Source of the DNA: Candidatus Helarchaeota archaeon
Lineage (GTDB): Archaea; Asgardarchaeota; Lokiarchaeia; Helarchaeales; HEL-GB-A
Direction of reading: 5' to 3'
Assembly (NCBI GenBank): GCA_016840125.1
Contig: JAEOSY010000174.1
Span: forward strand, 1 to 64,000
Length of the DNA stretch: 64,000 nt
Of this stretch, positions 27,802 to 36,497 are shown one piece after another. The notes below the pieces were generated by a model. It was not told the DNA's origin. It saw only the letters and a program-made list of their open reading frames with translations, and searched no databases. The stretch's first letter is position 1; each line of letters opens with the position of its first letter. Made by a program: the position numbers and the translations under genes.

Positions 27802-28002
27802 AATAATAATAATAATTGGGAATTATACAGAAAACATTTTCCCGATTTAAATTGGATCTGTGGAAAAATTAGAGATCTTGCAGAAATTCGAAACTTAATC
27901 GCGCATAATAATTACATAGAAGAAGAACAAGTTAATCTTGTTAAAGCTTTTTTTCCGATTATTTTCAAACAATTAGTTAGTAGTCTGAATTCACTTCAAT
28001 AA
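27802..28002 (+). pseudogene. C-terminal fragment of a HEPN-domain protein
   Basis: A frame open from 27802 and stopping at TAA 28000-28002 encodes LYRKHFPDLNW, RNLIAHNNYI and KAFFPIIFKQL. RNLIAH fits the R-x4-H HEPN signature, and the whole piece resembles a Swt1-type HEPN C-terminus. No start codon is present; upstream it runs into AAT repeats after a TAA. It is therefore a 5-prime-truncated remnant. Confidence 0.6.
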
Positions 28003-28055
28003 GTTATTATAATTTTCCTTATCGTAAAAATTTACAGGCATTTTGTTATTTTACA

Positions 28056-28394
28056 CTACTTCCTCCCGCCACCGATACCTGCACCCGAAGCACCGATAGA
28101 GGACGAAGGTTTTGTAATTCCGCACAAGATTATTGGTTTCTGTGCTGATACTGTAACATGATTCATATGGCTGATCATACCATTGTCATGCTGATTGGCG
28201 ACCATACTAAGTAATTCCCTCTTAGCGTTCTCGGGATCAAAATAGGTCCAAACTATTGCATGGAAACAACTATCCCACAACCATTGATGCTGGTAGGTGC
28301 CAGTACTCGGACATGTATAGAAGAAATTTTCGCCCGCTACTAAATTACCTTCTAAAACGGCTTGTGCTTTTTCCTTCACTTCATTAAGTTCCAT
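28056..28394 (-). pseudogene. Truncated GH63-like gene with unrelated tail
   Basis: The first 77 or so residues match the N-terminus of the GH63-like protein at 24364 (TYQHQWLWDSCFHAIVW), but the DNA is well diverged. After MISHMNH the sequence turns to a low-complexity tail ending GAGIGGGRK. The catalytic Glu and most of the barrel are missing, so this is a broken paralog, possibly fused to another gene end. Confidence 0.65.
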
Positions 28395-28438
28395 TAGCTG
28401 ATCAATTCCATCAAAATTTTTAAAAAAACGTGGTGTTA

Positions 28439-28450
28439 TTTATATAAAAA
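28439..28450 (+). promoter_or_regulatory. TATA-like element before the Rag GTPase operon
   Basis: The sequence tttatataaaaa begins about 114 bases upstream of the ATG at 28553. A second AT-rich element lies at about 28493-28506 (tataatagtatatc). Either could drive the GTPase operon. Confidence 0.3.
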
Positions 28451-28552
28451 TAAAGTATGTAAATTTTTCACTTTTTATTATAAGAAAGGTGATATAATAG
28501 TATATCAAATGTAGAATAGATAGAGAAAGAGCGAATGTAGGAAAAATGTGAT

Positions 28553-29467
28553 ATGGCGGCAAACAAGGGATCTTTTAAAATAGTGTTCGCAGGATTAGAT
28601 AATAGCGGAAAAACATCCATTCTCTATACCCTAGAGAACAGATTTAGCATGCTCAATCCCGCGCCGACAGCTGGTATTGAAAGGAATACGTTCAGAGTAC
28701 TTGGCTTTCCTATTATTCGGTGGGATTTAGGAGGGCAATCTCAGTTCCGTAGCACCTATTTGCAAAATGAACGCACCTTTGATGAGACAGATCTGCTCTT
28801 TTTTGTGATCGATGTCCAAGATCGGTCGAGGTTTGGAGACGCCGGAGATTATTATGATCACATTTTAAAAATGTTCCGAAAATTGGGAATAACCCCCCCC
28901 ATAATTTTATGTTTCCATAAATTTGACCCTGATTTAAAGGATGTAGATCGTGTTGTAAGCAATATGCAAGTAGCGAAGCAAGTATTTCGACGGAAATCCG
29001 GGGGATTTGATGTCCAGAGTTTTGAAACAACGATTTTTGAGAAGTGGACCCTTACGGAATCCTTTTCAAAAGGGATCCTACGCCTTTCATCAAAATCTAC
29101 AATACTAGACAAGCAACTTGAGCATTTTGCGCAGGAATTAAATTCAGAGACGGTTCTTCTTTTAGACGATAATGCATTACTTTTCGGGCAATACTATAAA
29201 GATGATGAAAGTAATGATATATGTCAATTAGTTTCACCTCATTTAGCAACGATGGCAGACAAAATAATTAAGTATGGTACAAGTTTTGAAATTTTTAGGG
29301 TGAAAGTAGAAGGTTCCTGGGTTTTCTTCCGTGATTTAAAGATAGAGAACAACCGATTTTACTTGACTATTCATAATAATCAGGAAGATAGTGTCAAAAT
29401 GATTAATGAGAATCTATCTCAATTTATTGAACAGGTAACTAACACAATTCAATCCTTTTTTATCTGA
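28553..29467 (+). CDS. Rag/Gtr-like GTPase with C-terminal roadblock-like domain
   Basis: This 304-residue GTPase has its P-loop at GLDNSGKTS (14-22), switch II at WDLGGQ (57-62) and the HKFD base motif (122-125), as in eukaryotic Rag/Gtr proteins. FETTIFEKWTLTESFSKGIL and LEHFAQELNSETVLLLD align with the RagA segment joining the G domain to the roadblock domain. The C-terminal ~105 residues would be the roadblock-like dimerisation fold. It is followed 17 bp downstream by a paralog. The likely role is a nucleotide-dependent heterodimer; the partner process is unknown. Confidence 0.85.
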   Translation: MAANKGSFKIVFAGLDNSGKTSILYTLENRFSMLNPAPTAGIERNTFRVLGFPIIRWDLGGQSQFRSTYLQNERTFDETDLLFFVIDVQDRSRFGDAGDYYDHILKMFRKLGITPPIILCFHKFDPDLKDVDRVVSNMQVAKQVFRRKSGGFDVQSFETTIFEKWTLTESFSKGILRLSSKSTILDKQLEHFAQELNSETVLLLDDNALLFGQYYKDDESNDICQLVSPHLATMADKIIKYGTSFEIFRVKVEGSWVFFRDLKIENNRFYLTIHNNQEDSVKMINENLSQFIEQVTNTIQSFFI

Positions 29468-29470
29468 TTT

Positions 29471-29478
29471 GAGGAGGA
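29471..29478 (+). promoter_or_regulatory. Ribosome binding site for the second Rag-like gene
   Basis: GAGGAGGA ends six bases before the ATT at 29485. No ATG, GTG or TTG lies in frame between the stop at 29470-29472 and the P-loop. This Shine-Dalgarno therefore marks the noncanonical start. Confidence 0.55.
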
Positions 29479-29484
29479 TTATAT

Positions 29485-30396
29485 ATTTCAGAAGGTCAAA
29501 CACCATTCAAGATTGTTTTTGCGGGATTAGATGATAGCGGAAAAACTAGTATTTTACTTGTTCTTGAGAAAAAGTTCAGCTTGTTAACAGACTTAAGTCC
29601 TACAAAAGGGATAACACGGGATGAATTTGATGTACTTGGCTACCCGATTGTAAAATGGGATGTGGGGGGGCAGGAAAATTTCCGGAATGCCGCGCTGAAG
29701 AATGATCGATTTTCTTCAACCGATCTTTTATTTTATGTGGTTGATGTTCAGGACCAAAATAGATATGATGAATCTTTTCAGTATCTATCAGAAATTCTCC
29801 AGTACTTCCGTGACTCTAACGAAGATTTCCCACATCTCGTAGTATGTTTACATAAGGTAGACCCGGATCTGGTTAAAGATTCTGAGACCTTGGCTAAAAT
29901 CAAGACTTGTGAAAGTAAATTGAGTGAATTAATCGATTTTCCTCATCAAACCTTTATTACTACAATCTATAATAATTGGACATTACGAAAGGCATTCTCA
30001 AAAGGCCTCTTAAAACTCTCACCTAAATCCACTCTACTCGACTCGATCATGGAGGATTTTCTCGAGATAACAAAATCAGATACGTTATTGCTTCTAGATA
30101 GGGATGCCCTCATTTTTAGTGAGAGTTTTCGTGACGAGGATAATTATCAACTATCAAATCTCATCGCACCACATTTAGCGACGATGGCGGATAAACTAAT
30201 GAAGTATGGAAAGGATATTCAAGTGTTTCAAGGGAAAATTAGAGGTTGGATTTACTTTAAGCCGGTTGATATAGGAGAGAAGAAATTTTATATTGTCATA
30301 TTTAATAAATTTGCTGAAAGCCTTGATGAAATCGATTTTGCACTTCCTGAATTGGCTGAAAAAATGGCGAACACGCTTCAAGCGTTTTTCTTATGA
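29485..30396 (+). CDS. Second Rag/Gtr-like GTPase with an ATT start
   Basis: This 303-residue paralog of the preceding GTPase carries GLDDSGKTS, WDVGGQ and HKVD motifs and the same roadblock-like tail. The P-loop lies upstream of the first ordinary start (TTG 29581), so translation must begin earlier. The frame opens only after the stop at 29470-29472. ATT at 29485, with GAGGAGGA six bases upstream, gives a length matching the paralog. The tandem pair resembles RagA/RagC heterodimers, which is inference. Confidence 0.8.
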   Translation: MSEGQTPFKIVFAGLDDSGKTSILLVLEKKFSLLTDLSPTKGITRDEFDVLGYPIVKWDVGGQENFRNAALKNDRFSSTDLLFYVVDVQDQNRYDESFQYLSEILQYFRDSNEDFPHLVVCLHKVDPDLVKDSETLAKIKTCESKLSELIDFPHQTFITTIYNNWTLRKAFSKGLLKLSPKSTLLDSIMEDFLEITKSDTLLLLDRDALIFSESFRDEDNYQLSNLIAPHLATMADKLMKYGKDIQVFQGKIRGWIYFKPVDIGEKKFYIVIFNKFAESLDEIDFALPELAEKMANTLQAFFL

Positions 30397-30449
30397 ATAG
30401 ATATTGCTTTTGAATTTAAATTATATATGATTAGCGGAGGATTGAGTCC

Positions 30450-30785
30450 TTGGACAGGAAAAAGAAGGAGAAGGAACGGAAATTAAGAGTTGCTTATGAG
30501 GCATTAGAGGAATGTAATAAATTACATACAAGTACAGGGCGAGATAAAATCCCACTTGATGAAGTTGCTGAGAATTTGGGGATTAGCAAGGAGGAGATTC
30601 AAGATTCTTTTGATCTCCTTGTAGAGCTCGGGGAAATCGCTGATGATGGAGAGAGAGATTTCATGAACTATAGTGGAGAACTGTTAGAGTTAGTCTATCA
30701 ACTTCTTTTAGAGCTTATGAAGCAGAAGGAAGAAGAAGAAATAGAAGAAGTCGAAGAAGAAGAAATCATTTCCTACATTGAATAA
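30450..30785 (+). CDS. Winged-helix-like protein in the Rag operon
   Basis: This 111-residue protein starts at TTG with GCGGAGGA upstream. A helix-turn-helix, IPLDEVAENLGISKEEIQDSFDLLVELGEI, lies at about 32-61. It is followed by a helical segment and an acidic tail (EEEEIEEVEEEE). It probably binds DNA or a partner of the Rag-like GTPases, from which it is separated by 53 bp. Function is unproven. Confidence 0.65.
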   Translation: MDRKKKEKERKLRVAYEALEECNKLHTSTGRDKIPLDEVAENLGISKEEIQDSFDLLVELGEIADDGERDFMNYSGELLELVYQLLLELMKQKEEEEIEEVEEEEIISYIE

Positions 30786-30840
30786 AGACTCACTTGAATT
30801 AGAGTAAAGTTAAAGTCTAATTTTGTAATTATTTGGATAT

Positions 30841-31893
30841 TTAAAAGGAATAGAAATCATAATATGTATTTTTTTCAATTCGTCTCACTTTGCCTTGAGA
30901 TTCCAAATAAATAAGGTGGCTAACAGTTTCATTGAGTGCTAAAAAAGCGTTAATGGGATCGAGATCGGTGCCAAAGTGAATTTGAGAAATTTCAAAAGGG
31001 GTTATTGGATTATCTTTAATTATACGTGAAATCTCATTAAGTCTAGTTTGATGATGTTCTTTAATTTCTAGAATACGCTGATGTGGATTATAAATGACAT
31101 CTTGGTGAGCGGGAAAAATGATTTTTGGATCTAATTTATCAATTCTATCTAAAGATTTTAAATAATGGTCTAAAATATTTTCAAAATTAAATTTCTCCTC
31201 AAGTAATGTATCTACGTGGAAGTTGCCGATGTGGGGGGTTATTCTGGAAAGAATATGATCCCCTGCAAATAAATACTTATGAACCGGATCAAACACGCAT
31301 ATATGACCTAAAGAATGCCCAGGAGTCCATATTATTTTTAGTTTGCTTTTCCCGAACTGAATTTCATCCCCATCATGGAATATCTTATCTGGCGCGTAAT
31401 ACTTCCTTAATTTTGGCCACATTGAAAACCAGCGAACCATTTTTTTTCCAATTACTTCACTAAGTCCAAATTTCAGCATTCTTTTCATTATTTGTTCTGC
31501 TTCAGCTTTTGTTTCCCTAAGATCGCTTTCCCGTTGAAGGATATTGTTTGTCACCTCATGCATTAATATTTGAATCTGAGGATTCTTCTGTTTAAATTTC
31601 TTAAGTAATCCAATATGGTCAAGATGATGATGCGAGATGATGCAGTAGTCAATCTCACTCATAGAAATACTTGCCTCTTCCAGTAATGAAAAAAATGCGT
31701 TGCTCCACTTCTTAAAATCTAAACCGGCATCAAATAGAATGTTCTTATTCCCCAGTTTAAAGAGATACACACACACAAATTTAACATCATATGGCACTTC
31801 GATTTTAAATCGATATACCCCTTCAATTATATTCAGTTCAGATGTAAAATTACTCAAGTTCCAAACCCAAGTTACTATATTCGATTTAAACAA
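30841..31893 (-). CDS. MBL-fold metallo-hydrolase
   Basis: This 350-residue metallo-beta-lactamase-fold hydrolase carries SHHHLDHIG at about 87-95, TPGHSLGH, LFAGDH and IIFPAHQD metal ligands. The C-terminal ~60 residues form a winged-helix-like extension, as in LACTB2-type proteins. It is convergent with the winged-helix gene at 30450. The substrate is unknown. Confidence 0.85.
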   Translation of the reverse strand: MFKSNIVTWVWNLSNFTSELNIIEGVYRFKIEVPYDVKFVCVYLFKLGNKNILFDAGLDFKKWSNAFFSLLEEASISMSEIDYCIISHHHLDHIGLLKKFKQKNPQIQILMHEVTNNILQRESDLRETKAEAEQIMKRMLKFGLSEVIGKKMVRWFSMWPKLRKYYAPDKIFHDGDEIQFGKSKLKIIWTPGHSLGHICVFDPVHKYLFAGDHILSRITPHIGNFHVDTLLEEKFNFENILDHYLKSLDRIDKLDPKIIFPAHQDVIYNPHQRILEIKEHHQTRLNEISRIIKDNPITPFEISQIHFGTDLDPINAFLALNETVSHLIYLESQGKVRRIEKNTYYDFYSF

Positions 31894-31915
31894 AGCTCTA
31901 CTTCAATTTGTCTAA

Positions 31916-32375
31916 CAAAATATTATTAGTTTTATCTTGTTATTTCATTATGGAATTTTAATGAATCTGAGGCTAATCGACTTTGAGAAAAAGAGGAGGT
32001 ACAAGTCCATTATATCTAAAGTATGAAACCCCTGAATTTAACACGGTTATGCAGAAAAATTAAAGTTGAACAAGTCGGACCAATTTTTTTTCAATATCTA
32101 TATATATTTTAATGGCATTACCCCGCTTTAAATAATCTAATACAGATTTAATTAAATGATTTTTTATGGAAATGAAAGATGATGCGTTTTTTAGACTATT
32201 CCCTTTAATAGAATGGTGAAATTCTAGACATCCTATAAAAGCAGAAGTATCTTTTCACACCATTTGAAAATAAAGGAGTTCGACTAAAAAAACAACCCAA
32301 TCTTTTAAAACGACTGAGCTATAGTGAGTGTAAATAGAAAAAAAGTCAAAACCACTTTTTTGGGGTGGATACCAC
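31916..32375. other. Intergenic region upstream of the CopG-like gene
   Basis: About 460 AT-rich bases hold no convincing gene. GGGGTGG at 32362-32368 is the ribosome site for the CopG-like ATG at 32376. An aggaggt near 31995 has no ATG or GTG in a usable frame behind it. No repeat array is seen. Confidence 0.35.
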
Positions 32376-32588
32376 ATGAAAACCATCTCAGTGAATATTC
32401 CAGAAGCCTTTGTGAAGGGTTTAGAAGATCTTGTTCAAAAGGATTTGTATGCAAATCGAAGTGAAGCAATTCGAGTAGCAATTCGGGATTTACTGAAAAG
32501 AGAGTTGTACCATGACGAATATTCGTTTACAGCTCTCCGAGACAAAGAGGAAAAATATATTAAAGAAGAGCAAATAATCACAATTTAA
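32376..32588 (+). CDS. Ribbon-helix-helix (CopG-like) regulator
   Basis: This 70-residue protein begins with the beta-strand KTISVNIPEAFVKGLEDLV. The RHH core YANRSEAIRVAIRDLLKRE follows, as in NikR and CopG proteins. The ribosome site GGGGTGG is well placed. It has no metal-binding domain. The preceding 460-bp region is a likely site for autoregulation. Confidence 0.82.
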   Translation: MKTISVNIPEAFVKGLEDLVQKDLYANRSEAIRVAIRDLLKRELYHDEYSFTALRDKEEKYIKEEQIITI

Positions 32589-32635
32589 AAAGAGTTCGGA
32601 GTTTTTCTCCTTTTTTTTCTTTTCTAATATTCTTT

Positions 32636-33154
32636 TTATTTCGTATTTTTAAGAGCGTTCGTCAAATCTTCAATTTTCTTTTCTAAGATCTCTATGGTAT
32701 CTTTATTGGGGGCGTTTGTCAATGGACTTCCACATTTACTACATTTAAAGCCGATTTCCATGGCATCTTCGAATGTACAGGCGCCACAGTTATTGGGACA
32801 GCGATAGAAAACGTGATCTTGTTCATATTCAAGGCGAGTTTGTAGTACTTGAAGAACTAATCTATTTTTATTTCGAATCAGATGGATAATATTTTCAGGT
32901 TCAAGTTTCCAGAAGAAAATATACCAGCCAGTCGATTTATCTCTGAGTCGTCGAAAAGATGCTAGATTGTTCTCATATAACTTATAGAGAATTTTTCGAA
33001 TATCATTGAGACGAATGTTAAACTTGCTTGCGAGCTCTTCATCTGTAATTTCAGTTTTTTTATTCAATTCCCGTACTACATCTTCGACAAGATCTGCTCC
33101 AATAATATCTCTCACGACATTGAGGAATTCGCCTTCTTCCAAGTCAATAGGCAT
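32636..33154 (-). CDS. tfe: Transcription factor E (TFIIE-alpha homolog)
   Basis: This 172-residue archaeal TFE helps open promoters with RNA polymerase. The winged helix spans about 5-95, with LNKKTEITDEELASKFNIRLNDIRKILYKL and WYIFFWKLEPENI. The zinc ribbon uses CPNNCG plus FKCSKCG (residues 119-142). A C-terminal helix ends the protein. The length matches archaeal TFE. Confidence 0.95.
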   Translation of the reverse strand: MPIDLEEGEFLNVVRDIIGADLVEDVVRELNKKTEITDEELASKFNIRLNDIRKILYKLYENNLASFRRLRDKSTGWYIFFWKLEPENIIHLIRNKNRLVLQVLQTRLEYEQDHVFYRCPNNCGACTFEDAMEIGFKCSKCGSPLTNAPNKDTIEILEKKIEDLTNALKNTK

Positions 33155-33320
33155 TCGTCTGTCCTTCTTCTAGGTAGGTTTAGTTTCACTCGAAAATTTT
33201 CAAATTTGTCCTTTTTCTATGTGGATTAAAAATGACAAGAAATAAATTCACTATATATAAAATTCGTGAAGAAATATATAAAATTATAGGAGAAGTTCCG
33301 AGGCAATCTCTTCAGAGAGT

Positions 33321-33848
33321 TTATAAATTTTCCGCAATGATTAAATCGCTAATCCGCCGAAAGACCTTTTCAACATTTTCCGCTGACTTAGCGGAGGTTT
33401 CATAAAATTCAAACTTCAATTCGGTGGAGAGCTTATTGCCATCGTCGGAGGAGAGTTTCCGGTCTTCTGTGAGATCCACTTTATTTCCGATTACAATGCA
33501 AGGGACTTTTCCACAGTAATTTAACAAATTTTGATGGGTCTCTTTAATTTCATCATATGTATTGGGTCGTGTGATATCATACACTAGGAGCGCGCCCTGA
33601 GCTTCTTGATAGTAATCGCGTCGGATAAAGCGAAATCGAGCGTCGCCTGCTAGGTCCCATATTTGGAGCAGAACTCTCATGTTCTTATCCGGATAATCAA
33701 TAAATTTAATGAGAAAATCCGCACCTAAGGTCTTTGAATATGTTTCTGAGAATTTACCCGTTGTAAATCTTCGAATGAGAGACGTTTTTCCAACGGCAGG
33801 TGCACCTAACACTAATAATTTAAACCCAAATGTCTTCGTTTTCTCCAT
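33321..33848 (-). CDS. Rab-like small GTPase
   Basis: This 175-residue protein has P-loop GAPAVGKTS (15-23), switch I YSKTLGADF, switch II WDLAGD (64-69), NKVD (122-125) and TSAK (151-154). The catalytic Gln of Rab (DTAGQ) is Asp69 here. The C-terminus lacks prenylation cysteines. GGAGGAAAG lies upstream of the ATG. It is probably a membrane or signalling switch with altered hydrolysis; this is inference. Confidence 0.88.
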   Translation of the reverse strand: MEKTKTFGFKLLVLGAPAVGKTSLIRRFTTGKFSETYSKTLGADFLIKFIDYPDKNMRVLLQIWDLAGDARFRFIRRDYYQEAQGALLVYDITRPNTYDEIKETHQNLLNYCGKVPCIVIGNKVDLTEDRKLSSDDGNKLSTELKFEFYETSAKSAENVEKVFRRISDLIIAENL

Positions 33849-33955
33849 TTCTAGTCTTTCCTCCGTCTATATGATTGAACTCTTTTTTCTCATCTTCGCC
33901 TTGCTTTTAATTCAATGGTAATATCTTATTAATTGTTTGACATTTTAATGTTTTT

Positions 33956-34600
33956 TTATTTCTGCTTTTTAAAACGCAGTGTGTAAAAAACACGGTAAAT
34001 TGCCGTTAAATGGGACAAAATCCCAACTATAATGAGACCGATATAAGCAGACTTGAGATAGAGGAAATTAAATAAAGAAAAGAAGAATATTATAAATAAA
34101 CGCTCTGATCGCCCAGCTAGACCCACATCACAGCTGGGAATCCCACTTAGTTCAGCTCTTACTCTAACATAGCTAACCATAATTACTCCGATTAGGGCGA
34201 TGGTTACCCAAACCAGGAAGGGTACTCCAAGAAAAGGGGGTAATGTTGGGTAATAACCTAGAAAAGCCACTATTATAAAGGCATCCGCATACCGGTCCAA
34301 GACGGAATCCAGATAGCCACCTTGCACAGAAATAGTTCCTGTCAGACGTGCTAAAGCCCCATCGACACCATCCAAGAGACCCGCGGTGAAAATGAGTATC
34401 GCGAATAGAAGACTTCCCCAACTATTTTGAGGAAAGCAAATGAAAATTGCACAGCCACTGAAAGCAATAATTGTCCCAACAACTGAGACTTGATTGGGAG
34501 TTATATTGAATTTCTGAAATTGTTTAGCGATCCACATCACTACAGGACGAAAAACTCGCCTTAATCGATATTTTGATCCCATCACAATCAGATTTTTCAA
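33956..34600 (-). CDS. CDP-alcohol phosphatidyltransferase (archaetidyl lipid head-group synthase)
   Basis: This 214-residue membrane enzyme has the CDP-alcohol signature DGVDGALARLTGTISVQGG followed by YLDSVLDRYAD. It would join a polar alcohol phosphate to CDP-archaeol. About five membrane segments surround the active site. The start may be ATG 34600 or the internal ATG 34582. Archaetidylinositol-phosphate synthesis is plausible but not distinguishable from other alcohols. Confidence 0.85.
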   Translation of the reverse strand: MKNLIVMGSKYRLRRVFRPVVMWIAKQFQKFNITPNQVSVVGTIIAFSGCAIFICFPQNSWGSLLFAILIFTAGLLDGVDGALARLTGTISVQGGYLDSVLDRYADAFIIVAFLGYYPTLPPFLGVPFLVWVTIALIGVIMVSYVRVRAELSGIPSCDVGLAGRSERLFIIFFFSLFNFLYLKSAYIGLIIVGILSHLTAIYRVFYTLRFKKQK

Positions 34601-34690
34601 TTAATTCAAAAGAACTTTAAAACAATAATCATTTTTTATTTTGAGTAATCCTATAATAATTGAACGATTTAATTCTATTGAGTTGTTAAA

Positions 34691-35362
34691 ATGGAAGCAT
34701 TGATGGAACTAGCTAAAAAAATCGAAAATACAGACCTCAGAGAGAAGATTTTATCTTTCTTAAAGGCACCTTCAATTTCTATTGAAACTTTTGGTGATGA
34801 AATGACAATTGAAGAGGCACCCGCCTCAAAAAAATATCATCATTCGTATTCAGGTGGATTGATTGAACATTCAGTGGGAACAACACTTATCGCGCTTGAT
34901 ATTGTAAGTATGCTCCAAAAGGTCCATCAAATTGATTTCATTAATAGAGATCTCATCATTGCGGGTGGGATCCTACATGATTTATTCAAGCCTTTAACGT
35001 ATAGTAAAGATAAGAAAAAATATGTACGATCAAGGTTGGGAAGTAAAGTAGATCATACATCTCTTATTTTTGGGGAGGTCTGGTCGCGTAAATTCCCCTT
35101 GGAATTACTTCATATCATCCTCGCGCATCATGGGAAAGGGAGCCCTGCCCAGCCTCGGAGCTTGGAGGCCCTAATTTTACATTTAGCTGATTATGTGGAT
35201 AGTAACCTTCTGGGAGATATCCTCCTTGGAGCTCAGAAGATCATGGAACGTACTGGAAAGAAAATAAAAATTGAGAATTCAAAATTTGCAGCTATTATAT
35301 GTAATGTTATGGCAAAGAAAGGAATAGAAGGGGTAAAAAAGCAATTAAGTACATTGAAATAA
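34691..35362 (+). CDS. HD-domain phosphohydrolase
   Basis: This 223-residue protein has a YhaM-like HD domain, with HHSYSGGLIEHSVG, GGILHDLFKP and LAHHGKGSPAQP. Metal ligands are conserved, so it is probably a phosphodiesterase or 3-prime exoribonuclease-like enzyme. It is followed 24 bp later by the Cgi121 gene, suggesting cotranscription. Confidence 0.82.
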   Translation: MEALMELAKKIENTDLREKILSFLKAPSISIETFGDEMTIEEAPASKKYHHSYSGGLIEHSVGTTLIALDIVSMLQKVHQIDFINRDLIIAGGILHDLFKPLTYSKDKKKYVRSRLGSKVDHTSLIFGEVWSRKFPLELLHIILAHHGKGSPAQPRSLEALILHLADYVDSNLLGDILLGAQKIMERTGKKIKIENSKFAAIICNVMAKKGIEGVKKQLSTLK

Positions 35363-35386
35363 TAAAATACAAGAGGAATTAATACG

Positions 35387-35974
35387 ATTATAAAAGATTT
35401 TAGGGAAGAAGACCAAACATCTTTTAAGAAGATCCTAATACAAGGAGTACAATCTGTGAAATTAGATAATCCCCAACCTATCTTTCACGAATTGGTTGAA
35501 ATTAGTTCGAAATACGGTGTTGTTACCCAAATGTGTGCCGCTTCACGAGTTGTGACTTGGGAGCACCTCTTTTTTGGGTGTCTTTTTGCCATGCTCGCAT
35601 TCAAGCAAGAAAGAAACCTCTTAAATCGTCTCCCTTTAGAAATTTTGCTCTATGTTTCTGGCCAACGGCAAATTAAAATTGCCCTAGAAGACTTCGGAAT
35701 GAAAGACGGAGATAATTGCATCATCATCCTTGGAAATTCGGAAGCGTCAATGAAGCAAGCTTTAACTGATTGTGAGAAGTTAATAGGTGGAGAACACACG
35801 GATGAAGTTTTGAACATCTCTAAGAAATCCAAACGTGTAGAAATTTGTAGATATTTTCAAATTAATAGCGAAGAATTAAATGCAATAGCCCAATCAGATG
35901 CTGAAAAGGAACAAGCGGCTGCCCTCTTTAAAGCAATTCTTAATCGCATGGCCCTTATAGCGCTTGAAAAATAA
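35387..35974 (+). CDS. cgi121: KEOPS subunit Cgi121 with an ATT start
   Basis: This 195-residue Cgi121/TPRKB homolog belongs to the KEOPS t6A complex. RLPLEILLYVSGQRQIKIALEDFGMKDG matches the family core. The N-terminal strand (KDFREEDQ, FKKILIQGVQ) is encoded upstream of the first ordinary start, GTG 35456. The frame is open from 35366 but lacks ATG, GTG or TTG there. ATT 35387 lies nine bases after AGAGGA, giving MIKDFREED. The THUMP gene converges 1 bp away. Confidence 0.8.
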   Translation: MIKDFREEDQTSFKKILIQGVQSVKLDNPQPIFHELVEISSKYGVVTQMCAASRVVTWEHLFFGCLFAMLAFKQERNLLNRLPLEILLYVSGQRQIKIALEDFGMKDGDNCIIILGNSEASMKQALTDCEKLIGGEHTDEVLNISKKSKRVEICRYFQINSEELNAIAQSDAEKEQAAALFKAILNRMALIALEK

Positions 35975-35975
35975 A

Positions 35976-36497
35976 TTACAGATCAAATTCAGCTTTCGAC
36001 AAAATCTGCTCAGGTTTTAGCAGGGACATCCCGGTTAATTCGCCTAAAATCTGGATCATTACTATTTTATCGGGATGGCTCAGATTCACTTTCCTATCAA
36101 TATGGTTTGCCACTTCGACAATTAATTCTTGGGATTCGAAGGAAGAACGTCTTTTTTTTAGAGTTATTCGAAAGGTTTCATTTTCATCGATTCTTTTCTC
36201 AAACTTCTCTGTAATTTTTATAATATTTTCAAGCGTTGTTTCAATAACCACTTCAATTGGAATGAATTTTAGCGCAAATCTCAGAAAGGTTGAGTCCTCT
36301 TCGATTAAATTTCTCAATTTTATCATATTTTGAACTGGATCTGAACTGGACTTCGCGGTGAGTAGTCCTGGAAAAGGAGTTCTTTTTGCCCTCACATCTT
36401 CTTCGCCGATATTGGTAAATACGTACCAAATTTCAGCAATCGCATCTCGCTCGTGGAATCGAGGGTATGATATTAGAAAATTGAAGTCTTTCTGCAA
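35976..36497 (-). CDS. Tan1/THUMPD1-like THUMP protein
   Basis: This 173-residue protein has an N-terminal beta domain (LISYPRFHERDAIAEIW). The THUMP domain follows, ending RITLKKRRSSFESQELIVEVANHIDRK and ILGELTGMSLL. It is similar to Tan1/THUMPD1, the tRNA-binding adaptor in ac4C formation. It lies beside Cgi121, convergent. The enzyme partner is not in this window. Confidence 0.85.
   Translation of the reverse strand: MQKDFNFLISYPRFHERDAIAEIWYVFTNIGEEDVRAKRTPFPGLLTAKSSSDPVQNMIKLRNLIEEDSTFLRFALKFIPIEVVIETTLENIIKITEKFEKRIDENETFRITLKKRRSSFESQELIVEVANHIDRKVNLSHPDKIVMIQILGELTGMSLLKPEQILSKAEFDL

Noticed and set aside
31985..32115. A short frame after aggaggt upstream of the CopG-like gene
   Set aside because: No standard start is properly spaced, and the frame is very short with no recognisable motif.
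33232..33405. A plus-strand 57-codon frame with GTGGAT upstream of its ATG
   Set aside because: It runs antisense through the Rab-like gene and its composition may simply mirror that gene.
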